Of a stretch of 64,000 nt of DNA, positions 44,963 to 55,911 are shown piece after piece. The notes under the pieces were generated by a model. The model saw only the letters and a list, made by a program, of their open reading frames with translations, ran no database searches and was not told where the DNA came from. Both the position numbers and the translations under genes were made by a program. Within the stretch, counting starts at the first letter, position 1, and the number at the start of each line of letters is the position of its first letter. Source of the stretch: Hydractinia symbiolongicarpus (Eukaryota > Cnidaria > Hydrozoa > Anthoathecata > Hydractiniidae); assembly GCF_029227915.1 (NCBI RefSeq), contig NC_079875.1:1674001-1738000 (forward strand), in the 5' to 3' direction.

Positions 44963-46992
44963 AATGAGTTTACTCCCTGGGTACTTTCTTTGTATACTTT
45001 TGACTATACGGGCCGAGTTCGGGGTTTACGGGAAATGGCGGGTTTTCGTTTGCCGGCGATTAAACTTCTTTTATTCAGCGTCTCATCAAAAATGAAAACA
45101 TTTTTAAAAACTACAAGTCTCATGCGTTTTAGTGGTGAAAAAGTAATTCTAAAAATTGTTCGGAAAATGAGTTTACTCCCTGGGTACTTTCTTTGTATAC
45201 ATTCGACTATACGGGCCAAGCCCCGGATTTACGGGAAAACGCGGGATTTCGTTTGCCGGCGATTAAACCTCTTTCATTAAGCGTCTCATCAAAAATGAAA
45301 ACATTTTTGAAAACTACAAGTCTCATGCGTTTTAGTGGTGAAAAAATAATTTAAAAAATCGTTCGGGAAATGAGTTTACTCCCTGGGTACTTTCTTTGTA
45401 TACTTTTGACTATACGGGTCGAGTCCGGGGTTTACGGCAAATGGCGGGTTTTCGTTTGCCGGCGATTAAACTTCTTTCATTAGCCGTCTCATCAAAAATG
45501 AAAACAATTTTGAAAACTACAAGTCTCATGCGTTTTAGTGGTGAAAAGATAATTTAAAAAATCGTTTTGGAAATGAGTTTACTCACAGGGTACTTTCTTT
45601 GTATACATTCGACTATACGGGCCAAGCCCGGGGTTTATGGGAAATCGCGGGTTTTCGTTTGCCGGCGATTAAACTTCTTTCATTAACCGTCTCATCAAAA
45701 ATGAAAACATTTTTGAAAACTACAAGTCTCATGTGTTTTAGTGGTGAAAAAATAATTTAAAAAATCGTTCGGAAAATGAGTTTACTCCCTGGGTACTTTC
45801 TTTGTATACTTTTGACTATACGGGCCGAGTTCGGGGTTTACGGGAAATGGCGGGTTTTCGTTTGCCGGCGATTAAACTTCTTTTATTCAGCGTCTCATCA
45901 AAAATGAAAACATTTTTAAAAACTACAAGTCTCATGCGTTTTAGTGGTGAAAAAGTAATTCTAAAAATCGTTTTGGAAATGAGTTTACTCACAGGGTACT
46001 TTCTTTGTATACATTCGACTATACGGGCCAAGCCCGGGGTTTATGGGAAATCGCGGGTTTTCGTTTGCCGGCGATTAAACTTCTTTCATTAACCGTCTCA
46101 TCAAAAATGAAAACATTTTTGAAAACTACAAGTCTCATGTGTTTTAGTGGTGAAAAAATAATTTAAAAAATCGTTCGGAAAATGAGTTTACTCCCTGGGT
46201 ACTTTCTTTGTATACTTTTGACTATACGGGCCGAGTTCGGGGTTTACGGGAAATGGCGGGTTTTCGTTTGCCGGCGATTAAACTTCTTTTATTCAGCGTC
46301 TCATCAAAAATGAAAACATTTTTAAAAACTACAAGTCTCATGCGTTTTAGTGGTGAAAAAGTAATTCTAAAAATTGTTCGGAAAATGAGTTTACTCCCTG
46401 GGTACTTTCTTTGTATACATTCGACTATACGGGCCAAGCCCCGGATTTACGGGAAAACGCGGGATTTCGTTTGCCGGCGATTAAACCTCTTTCATTAAGC
46501 GTCTCATCAAAAATGAAAACATTTTTGAAAACTACAAGTCTCATGCGTTTTAGTGGTGAAAAAATAATTTAAAAAATCGTTCGGGAAATGAGTTTACTCC
46601 CTGGGTACTTTCTTTGTATACTTTTGACTATACGGGTCGAGTCCGGGGTTTACGGCAAATGGCGGGTTTTCGTTTGCCGGCGATTAAACTTCTTTCATTA
46701 GCCGTCTCATCAAAAATGAAAACAATTTTGAAAACTACAAGTCTCATGCGTTTTAGTGGTGAAAAGATAATTTAAAAAATCGTTTTGGAAATGAGTTTAC
46801 TCACAGGGTACTTTCTTTGTATACATTCGACTATACGGGCCAAGCCCGGGGTTTATGGGAAATCGCGGGTTTTCGTTTGCCGGCGATTAAACTTCTTTCA
46901 TTAACCGTCTCATCAAAAATGAAAACATTTTTGAAAACTACAAGTCTCATGTGTTTTAGTGGTGAAAAAATAATTTAAAAAATCGTTCGGAA
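44963..46992 (+). repeat. Beta reduced 4-mers and 2-mer (812 + 406 + 812 bp)
   Basis: The unit [n, m2, m4, m5] occupies 44963-45774 and 46181-46992. Between them, 45775-46180 contains only n and m5, joined directly through the linker GTAATTCTAAAAATCG followed by TTTTGG. Compared with the 5-mer in 39283-40296, m3 is missing from each unit, and both m2 and m4 are missing from the middle one. Confidence 0.88.
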
Positions 46993-49425
46993 AATGAGTT
47001 TACTCCCTGGGTACTTTCTTTGTATACTTTTGACTATACGGGCCGAGTTCGGGGTTTACGGGAAATGGCGGGTTTTCGTTTGCCGGCGATTAAACTTCTT
47101 TTATTCAGCGTCTCATCAAAAATGAAAACATTTTTAAAAACTACAAGTCTCATGCGTTTTAGTGGTGAAAAAGTAATTCTAAAAATCGTTCGGAAAATGA
47201 GTTTACTCCCTGGGTAATTTCTTTGTATACATTCGACTATACGGGCCAAGCCCCGGATTTACGGGAAAACGCGGGATTTCGTTTGCCGGCGATTAAACCT
47301 CTTTCATTAAGCGTCTCATCAAAAATGAAAACATTTTTGAAAACTACAAGTCTCATGCGTTTTAGTGGTGAAAAAATAATTTAAAAAATCGTTCGGGAAA
47401 TGAGTTTACTCCCTGGGTACTTTCTTTGTATACTTTTGACTATACGGGCCGAGTCCGGGATTTACGGAAAATCGCGGATTTTCGTTTGCCGGCGATTAAA
47501 CTTCTTTTATTCAGCGTCCCATCAAATATGAAAATATTTTTGAAAACTACAAGTGTCATGCGTTTAGTGGTAAAAAAATAATATAAAAAATCGTTCGGGA
47601 AATGAGTTTACTCCCTGGGTACTTTCTTTGTGTACTTTTGACTATACGGGTCGAGTCCGGGGTTTACGGGAAATGGCGGGTTTTCGTTTGCCGGCGATTA
47701 AACTTCTTTCATTAACCGTCCCATCAAAAATGAAAACATTTTTGAAAACTACAAGTCTCATGCGTTTTAGTGGTGAAAAGATAATTTAAAAAATCGTTTT
47801 GGAAATGAGTTTACTCACAGGGTACTTTCTTTGTATACATTCGACTATACGGGCCAAGCCCGGGATTTACGGGAAATCGCAGGTTTTCGTTTGCCGGCGA
47901 TTAAACTTCTTTCATTAACCGTCTCATCAAAAATGAAAACATTTTTGAAAACTACAAGTCTCATTCGTTTTAGTGGTGAAAAAATAATTTAAAAAATCGT
48001 TCGGGAAATGAGTTTACTCCCTGGGTACTTTCTTTGTATACTTTTGACTATACGGGCCGAGTCCGGGATTTACGGAAAATCGCGGATTTTCGTTTGCCGG
48101 CGATTAAACTTCTTTTATTCAGCGTCCCATCAAATATGAAAATATTTTTGAAAACTACAAGTGTCATGCGTTTAGTGGTAAAAAAATAATATAAAAAATC
48201 GTTCGGGAAATGAGTTTACTCCCTGGGTACTTTCTTTGTATACTTTTGACTATACGGGTCGAGTCCGGGGTTTACAGCAAATGGCGGGTTTTCGTTTGCC
48301 GGCGATTAAACTTCTTTCATTAGCCGTCTCATCAAAAATGAAAACAATTTTGAAAACTACAAGTCTCATGCGTTTTAGTGGTGAAAAGATAATTTAAAAA
48401 ATCGTTTTGGAAATGAGTTTACTCACAGGGTACTTTCTTTGTATACATTCGACTATACGGGCCAAGCCCGGGGTTTATGGGAAATCGCGGGTTTTCGTTT
48501 GCCGGCGATTAAACTTCTTTCATTAACCGTCTCATCAAAAATGAAAACATTTTTGAAAACTACAAGTCTCATGTGTTTTAGTGGTGAAAAAATAATTTAA
48601 AAAATCGTTCGGAAAATGAGTTTACTCCCTGGGTACTTTTTTTGTATACTTTTGACTATACGGGCCGAGTTCGGGGTTTACGGGAAATGGCGGGTTTTCG
48701 TTTGCCGGCGATTAAACTTCTTTTATTCAGCGTCTCATTAAAAATGAAAACATTTTTAAAAACTACAAGTCTCATGCGTTGTAGTGGTGAAGAAATAATT
48801 TAAAAAACCGTTCGGGAAAAGAGTTTACTCCCTGGTTACTTTCTTTGTATACATTCGACTATACGGGCCAAGCCCCGGATTTACGGGAAAACGCGGGATT
48901 TCGTTTGCCGGCGATTAAACCTCTTTCATTAAGCGTCTCATCAAAAATGAAAACATTTTTGAAAACTACAAGTCTCATGCGTTTTAGTGGTGAAAAAATA
49001 ATTTAAAAAATCGTTCGGGAAATGAGATTACTCCCTGGGTACTTTCTTTGTATACTTTTGACTATACGGGCCGAGTCCGGGATTTACGGAAAATCGCGGA
49101 TTTTCGTTTGCCGGCGATTAAACTTCTTTTATTCAGCGTCCCATCAAATATGAAAATATTTTTGAAAACTACAAGTGTCATGCGTTTAGTGGTAAAAAAA
49201 TAAAATAAAAAATCGTTCGGGAAATGAGTTTACTCCCTGGGTACTTTCTTTGTATACTTTTGACTATACGGGTCGAGTCCGGGGTTTACGGCAAATGGCG
49301 AGTTTTCGTTTGCCGGCGATTAAACTTCTTTCATTAACCGTCTCATCAAAAATGAAAACATTTTTGAAAACTACAAGTCTCATGCGTTTTAGTGGTGAAA
49401 AGATAATTTAAAAAATCGTTTTGGA
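46993..49425 (+). repeat. Beta mixed run (n, m2, m3, m4, m5, m3, m4, m5, n, m2, m3, m4)
   Basis: Twelve monomers with no single repeat length. The first m4/m5 pair (near 47587 and 47813) has the CTTTGTGTAC and CGTCCCATC form of the 7-mer region, whereas the next pair (near 48200) has the CGGCAAATGG or CAGCAAATGG and TTAGCCG form of the 14-mer region. Both HOR varieties are therefore spliced together here. Private changes include GAGATTACTCC near 49024 and CCGTTCGGGAAAAGAG near 48809. Confidence 0.75.
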
Positions 49426-51049
49426 AATGAGTTTACTCACAGGGTACTTTCTTTGTATACATTCGACTATACGGGCCAAGCCCGGGATTTATGGGAAATC
49501 GCGGGTTTTCGTTTGCCGGCGATTAAACTTCTTTCATTAACCGTCTCATCAAAAATGAAAACATTTTTGAAAACTACAAGTCTCATGCGTTTTAGTGGTG
49601 AAAAAATAATTTAAAAAATAGTTCGGAAAATGAGTTTACTCCCTGGGTAATTTCTTTGTATACTTTTGACTATACGGGCCGAGTCCGGGGTTTACGGGAA
49701 ATGGCGGGTTTTCGTTTGCCGGCGATTTAACTACTTTTATTCAGCGTCTCATCAAAAATGAAAACATTTTTGAAAACTACAAGTCTCATACGTTTTAGTG
49801 GTGAAAAAATAATTTAAAAATTCGTTCGGGAAATGAGTTTACTCACTGGGTACTTTCCTTGTATACTTTTAACTATACGGGCCGAGACCGGGATTTACGG
49901 GAAATCGAGGGTTTTCGTTTGCCGGCGATTAAACTTCTTTTATTCAGCGTCTCATCAAAAATGAAAACATTTTTAAAAACTACAAGTCTCATGGGCTTTA
50001 GTGGTGAAATAATAATTTAAAAAATCGTTTGGGAAATGAGTTTACTCCCTGGTTACTTTCTTTGTATACTTTTGACTATACGGGCCGAGTCCAGGATTTA
50101 CGGGAAATCGCAGGTTTTCGTTTGCCGGCGATTAAACTTCTTTTATTCAGCGTCTCATCAAAAATGAAAACATTTTTAAAAACTACAAGTCTCATGCGTT
50201 TTAGTGGTAAAAAAGTAATTTAAAAAATCGTTCGGGAAATGAGTTTACTCACAGGGTACTTTCTTTGTATACATTCGACTATACGGGCCAAGCCCGGCAT
50301 TTATGGGAAATCGCGGGTTTTCGTTTGCCGGCGATTAAACTTCTTTCATTAACCGTCTCATCAAAAATGAAAACATTTTTGAAAACTACAAGTCTCATGC
50401 GTTCTAGTGGTGAAAAAATAATTTAAAAAATAGTTCGGAAAATGAGTTTACTCCCTTTGTAATTTCTTTGTATACTTTTGACTATACGGGCCGAGTCCGG
50501 GGTTTACGGGAAATGGCGGGTTTTCGTTTGCCGGCGATTTAACTACTTTTATTCAGCGTCTCATCAAAAATGAAAACATTTTTGAAAACTACATGTCTCA
50601 TACGTTTTAGTGGTGAAAAAATAATTTAAAAATTCGTTCGGGAAATGAGTTTACTGACTGGGTACTTTCCTTGTATACTTTTAACTATACGGGCCGAGAC
50701 CGGGATTTACGGGAAATCGAGGGTTTTCGTTTGCCGGCGATTAAACTTCTTTTATTCAGCGTCTCATCAAAAATGAAAACATTTTTAAAAACTACAAGTC
50801 TCATGGGCTTTAGTGGTGAAATAATAATTTAAAAAATCGTTTGGGAAATGAGTTTACTCCCTGGGTACTTTCTTTGTATACTTTTGACTATACGGGCCGA
50901 GTCCAGGATTTACGGGAAATCGCAGGTTTTCGTTTGCCGGCGATTAAACTTCTTTTATTCAGCGTCTCATCAAAAATGAAAACATTTTTAAAAACTACAA
51001 GTCTCATGCGTTTTAGTGGTAAAAAAGTAATTTAAAAAATCGTTCGGGA
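49426..51049 (+). repeat. Beta 4-mer in tandem (m5, p, q, m1; 812 bp x 2)
   Basis: The unit occupies 49426-50237 and 50238-51049. Shared private variants: GCGATTTAACTAC, GGCCGAGACCGGG, and AGTGGTAAAAAAGTAATTTA at the end of m1. Differences: CCCTGGTTAC against CCCTGGGTAC in m1, CCCTTTGTAATTTC in the second p, GACTGGG in the second q. Confidence 0.9.
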
Positions 51050-51657
51050 AATGAGTTTACTCTCTGGGTACTTTCTTTGTATACATTCGACTATACGGGC
51101 CAAGCCCCGGATTTACGGGAAAACGCGGGATTTCGTTTGCCGGCGATTAAACCTCTTTCATTAAGCGTCTCATCAAAAATGAAAACATTTTTGAAAACTA
51201 CAAGTCTCATGCGTTTTAGTGGTGAAAAAATAATTTAAAAAATCGTTCGGGAAATGAGTTTACTCCCTGGGTACTTTCTTTGTATACTTTTGACTATACG
51301 GGCCGAGTCCGGGATTTACGGAAAATCGCGGATTTTCGTTTGCCGGCGATTAAACTTCTTTTATTCAGCGTCCCATCAAATATGAAAATATTTTTGAAAA
51401 CTACAAGTGTCATGCGTTTAGTGGTAAAAAAATAATATAAAAAATCGTTCGGGAAATGAGTTTACTCCCTGGGTACTTTCTTTGTATACTTTTGACTATA
51501 CGGGTCGAGTCCGGGGTTTACGGGAAAGGGCGGGTTTTCGTTTACCAGCGATCAAACTTCTTTCATTAACCGTCTCATCAAAAATGAAAACATTTTTGAA
51601 AACTACAAGTCTCATGCGTTTTAGTGGTGAAAAGATAATTTAAAAAATCGTTTTGGA
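51050..51657 (+). repeat. Last three beta monomers (m2, m3, m4)
   Basis: m2 (TCTCTGGG, CAAGCCCCGG), m3 (GTGTCATGCG, ATAATATA linker) and m4 (GGTCGAG, GGGAAAGGGCGGG, TTTACCAGCGATC) in standard order. The m4 has more private changes than usual for this sector. The following monomer is a beta/alpha chimera. Confidence 0.82.
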
Positions 51658-51860
51658 AATGAGTTTACTCACAGGGTACTTTCTTTGTATACTTTTGAAT
51701 TTACGGGTCAAGTCCGGGGTTTACGGGAAATGGCGGGTTTTCGTTTCCCGGCGATTAAACTTCTTTTATTCAGCGTCTCATCAAAAATGAAAACATTTTT
51801 GAAAACTACAAGTCTCATGCGTTTTAGTAGTGAAAAGATAATTTAAAAAATCGTTTTGGA
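51658..51860 (+). repeat. Chimeric monomer at the beta-to-alpha switch
   Basis: The left part (TTTTGG upstream, then TCACAGGG) is as expected for m5 after m4. From about 51690 it becomes TTTTGAATTTACGGGTCAAG with GGGAAATGGCGGG, CTTTTATTCAG and the AGTAGTGAAAAG ending, which is the alpha a4 type. The crossover lies in or close to CTTTCTTTGTATAC. It has private changes (GAATTTACGG, TTTCCCGGCG). The next monomer (51861) is alpha a5. Confidence 0.82.
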
Positions 51861-52265
51861 AATGAGTTTACTCACAGGGTACTTTCTTTGTATACATTCG
51901 ACTATACGGGCCAAGCCCGGGATTTACGGGAAATCGCGGGTTTTCGTTTGCTGGCGATTAAACCACTTTCATTAAGCGTCTCATCAAAAATGAAAACATT
52001 TCTGAAAACTACAAGTCTCATGCGTTTTATTGGTGAAAAAATAATTTAAAAAATCGTTCGGGAAATGAGTTTACTCACAGGGTACTTTCTTTGTATACAT
52101 TCGACTATACGGGCCAAACCCGGGATTTACGGGAAATCGCGGGTTTTCGTTTGCCGTCGATTAAACTTCTTTCATTAACCGTCTCATCAAAAATGAAAAA
52201 TTTTTTGAAAACTACAAGTCTCATGCGTTTTAGTGGGGAAAAAAAAATTAAAAAATCGTTCGGGA
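51861..52265 (+). repeat. Alpha a5-a6 pair
   Basis: Two monomers, GCTGGCG / TTTATTGG and CCAAACCCGGG / TTAACCG, equivalent to the last two of the 8-mer at 18233-19851. They are followed, as there, by the alpha 9-mer. A private GCCGTCGATT is present near 52155. Confidence 0.8.
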
Positions 52266-54087
52266 AATGAGTTTACTCCCTGGGTACTTTCTTTGTATAC
52301 ATTCGACTATACGGGCCAAGCCCGGGATTTACGGGAAATCGAGGGATTTCGTTTGCCCGCGATTAAACCTCTTTCATTAAGCGTCTCATCAAAAATGAAA
52401 ACATTTTTGAAAACTACAAGTCTCATGCGATTTAGTGGTGAAAAAATAATTTAAAAAATCGTTCGGAAAATGAGTTTACTCCCTGGGTACTCTCTTGTAT
52501 ACTTTGGACTATACGGGCCGAGTCCGGGATTTACGGGAAATCGCGGATTTTCGTTTGAGGGCGATTAAACTTCCTTTAATCAGCGTCTCATCAAAAATGA
52601 AAACATTTTTAAAAACTACAAGTCTCATGGGCTTTAGTGGTGAAATAATAATTTAAAAAATCGTTTGGGAAATGAGTTTACTCCCTGGGTACTTTCTTTG
52701 TATACTTTTGACTTTACGGGCCGAGTCCGGGATTTACGGAAAATCGCGGATTTTCGTTTGCCGGCGATTAAACTTCTTTTATTCAGCGTCCCATCAAATA
52801 TGAAAATATTTTTGAAAACTACAAGTCTCATGCCCTTAGTGGTAAAAAAATAATATAAAAAATCGTTTGGGAAATGAGTTTACTCCCTGGGTACTTTCTT
52901 TGCATACTTTTGAATATACGGGTCAAGTCCGGGGTTTACGGGAAATGGCGGGTTTTCGTTTGCCGGCGATTAAACTTCTTTTATTCAGAGTCTCATCAAA
53001 AATGAAAACATTTTTGAAAACTACAAGTCTCATGCGTTTTAGTAGTGAAAAGATAATTTAAAAAATCGTTTTGGAAATGAGTTTACTCACAGGGTACTTT
53101 CTTTGTGTACATTCGACTATACGGGCCAAGCCCGGGATTTACGGGAAATCGCGGGTTTTCGTTTGCTGGCGATTAAACCACTTTCATTAAGCGTCTCATC
53201 AAAAATGAAAACATTTCCGAAAACTACAAGTCTCATGCGTTTTATTGGTGAAAAAATAATTTAAAAAATCGTTCGGGAAATGAGTTTACTCACAGGGTAC
53301 TTTCTTTGTATACATTCGACTATACGGGCCAAGCCCGGGATTTACGGGAAATCGCAGGTTTTCGTTTGCCGGCGATTAAACTTCTTTCATTAACCGTCTC
53401 ATCAAAAATGAAAAAAGTTTTGAAAACTACAAGTCTCATGCGTTTTAGTGGTGAAAAAAAAATTAAAAAATCGTTCGGGAAATGAGTTTACTCCCTGGGT
53501 ACTTTCTTTGTATACATTCGACTATACGGGCCAAGCCCGGGATTTATGGGAAATCGAGGGATTTCGTTTGCCGGCGATTAAACCTCTTTCATTAAGCGTC
53601 TCATCAAAAAGGAAAACATTTTTGAAAACTACAAGTCTCATGCGTTTTAGTGGTGAAAAATAATTTAAAAAATCGTTCGGGAAATGAGTTTACACCCTGG
53701 GTACTTTCTTTGTATACTTTTGACTATACGGACCGAGTCCGGGATTTACGGGAAATCGCAGGTTTTCGTTTGCCGGCGATTAAACTTCTTTTATTCAGCG
53801 TCTCATCAAAAATGAAAACATTTTTGAAAACTACAAGTCTCATACGTTTTAGTGGTGAAAAAATAATTTAAAAATTCGTTCTGGAAATGAGTTTACTCAC
53901 TGGGTACTTTCCTTGTATACTTTTAACTATACGGGCCGAGTCCGGGATTTACGGGAAATCGCGGGTTTTCGTTTGCGGGCGATTAAACTTCTTTTATTCA
54001 GCGTCTCATCAGAAATGAAAACATTTTTGAAAACTACAAGTCTCATGCGTTTTAGTGGGGAAAAAAAAATTAAAAAATCGTTCGGGA
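52266..54087 (+). repeat. Alpha 9-mer HOR (1822 bp), copy 3
   Basis: The full a1-a9 order as at 608-2431. The ninth monomer ends AGTGGGGAAAAAAAAATTAA and leads straight into a1 of the next copy, so this is a true tandem HOR. Private changes include CATGCCCTTAG in a3 and TTCAGAGTCTC in a4. The a7 linker is one A shorter (near 53660). Confidence 0.92.
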
Positions 54088-55911
54088 AATGAGTTTACTC
54101 CCTGGGTACTTTCTTTGTATACATTCGACTATACGGGCCAAGCCCGGGATTTACGGGAAATCGAGGGATTTCGTTTGCCCGCGATTAAACCTCTTTCATT
54201 GAGCGTCTCATCAAAAATGAAAACATTTTTGAAAACTACAAGTCTCATGCGATTTAGTGGTGAAAAAATAATTTAAAAAATCGTTCGGAAAATGAGTTTA
54301 CTCCCTGGGTACTCTCTTGTATACTTTGGACTATACGGGCCGAGTCCGGGATTTACGGGAAATCGCGGATTTTCGTTTGAGGGCGATTAAACTTCCTTTA
54401 ATCAGCGTCTCATCAAAAATGAAAACATTTTTAAAAACTACAAGTCTCATGGGCTTTAGTGGTGAAATAATAATTTAAAAAATCGTTTGGGAAATGAGTT
54501 TACTCCCTGGGTACTTTCTTTGTATACTTTTGACTTTACGGGCCGAGTCCGGGATTTACGGAAAATCGCGGATTTTCGTTTGCCGGCGATTAAACTTCTT
54601 TTATTCAGCGTCCCATCAAATATGAAAATATTTTTGAAAACTACAAGTCTCATGCCTTTAGTGGTAAAAAAATAATATAAAAAATCGTTTGGGAAATGAG
54701 TTTACTCCCTGAGTACTTTCTTTGCATACTTTTGAATATACGGGTCAAGTCCGGGGTTTACGGGAAATGGCGGGTTTTCGTTTGCCGGCGATTAAACTTC
54801 TTTTATTCAGCGTCTCATCAAAAATGAAAACATTTTTGAAAACTACAAGTCTCATGCGTTTTAGTAGTGAAAAGATAATTTAAAAAATCGTTTTGGAAAT
54901 GAGTTTACTCACAGGGTACTTTCTTTGTGTACATTCGACTATACGGGCCAAGCCCGGGATTTACGGGAAATCGCGGGTTTTCGTTTGCTGGCGATTAAAC
55001 CACTTTCATTAAGCGTCTCATCAAAAATGAAAACATTTCCGAAAACTACAAGTCTCATGCGTTTTATTGGTGAAAAAATAATTTAAAAAATCGTTCGGGA
55101 AATGAGTTTACTCACAGGGTACTTTCTTTGTATACATTCGACTATACGGGCCAAGCCCGGGATTTACGGGAAATCGCAGGTTTTCGTTTGCCGGCGATTA
55201 AACTTCTTTCATTAACCGTCTCATCAAAAATGAAAAAAGTTTTGAAAACTACAAGTCTCATGCGTTTTAGTGGTGAAAAAAAAATTAAAAAATCGTTCGG
55301 GAAATGAGTTTACTCCCTGGGTACTTTCTTTGTATACATTCGACTATACGGGCCAAGCCCGGGATTTATGGGAAATCGAGGGATTTCGTTTGCCGGCGAT
55401 TAAACCTCTTTCATTAAGCGTCTCATCAAAAAGGAAAACATTTTTGAAAACTACAAGTCTCATGCGTTTTAGTGGTGAAAAAATAATTTAAAAAATCGTT
55501 CGGGAAATGAGTTTACACCCTGGGTACTTTCTTTGTATACTTTTGACAATACGGACCGAGTCCGGGATTTACGGGAAATCGCAGGTTTTCGTTTGCCGGC
55601 GATTAAACTTCTTTTATTCAGCGTCTCATCAAAAATGAAAACATTTTTGAAAACTACAAGTCTCATACGTTTTAGTGGTGAAAAAATAATTTAAAAATTC
55701 GTTCTGGAAATGAGTTTACTCACTGGGTACTTTCCTTGTATACTTTTAACTATACGGGCCGAGTCCGGGATTTACGGGAAATCGCGGGTTTTCGTTTGCG
55801 GGCGATTAAACTTCTTTTATTCAGCGTCTCATCAGAAATGAAAACATTTTTGAAAACTACAAGTCTTATGCGTTTTAGTGGTGAAATAATAATTTAAAAA
55901 ATCGTTTGGGA
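54088..55911 (+). repeat. Alpha 9-mer HOR, copy 4
   Basis: It repeats 52266-54087 at an offset of 1822 bp. The ninth monomer ends differently (CTTATGCG with the ATAATAATTTA linker), which leads to the GCCAAGCCGGG monomer at 55912 in place of another a1. Private changes: TTGAGCGTC near 54199, CCCTGAGTAC near 54709, GACAATACGG near 55545. Confidence 0.92.

Larger units (their letters stand above)
22284..51657 (+). repeat. Satellite sector beta
   Basis: About 145 monomers with beta-type diagnostics: CAAGCCCCGGATT with GGGAAAACGCGGG; ACAAGTGTCATGCG with the GGTAAAAAAATAATATA linker; CTTTGTGTAC or TATACGGGTCGAG with GGGGTTTACGG; CCTGAGTAC with CTTTGTAAAC; GGGTGCTTTC with CCAGG; CATGGGCTTTAG. The order of subtypes parallels that in alpha. 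The HOR composition changes along the sector from a 9-mer through a 7-mer and 5-mers to 14/15-mers and 4-mers. Confidence 0.88.
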
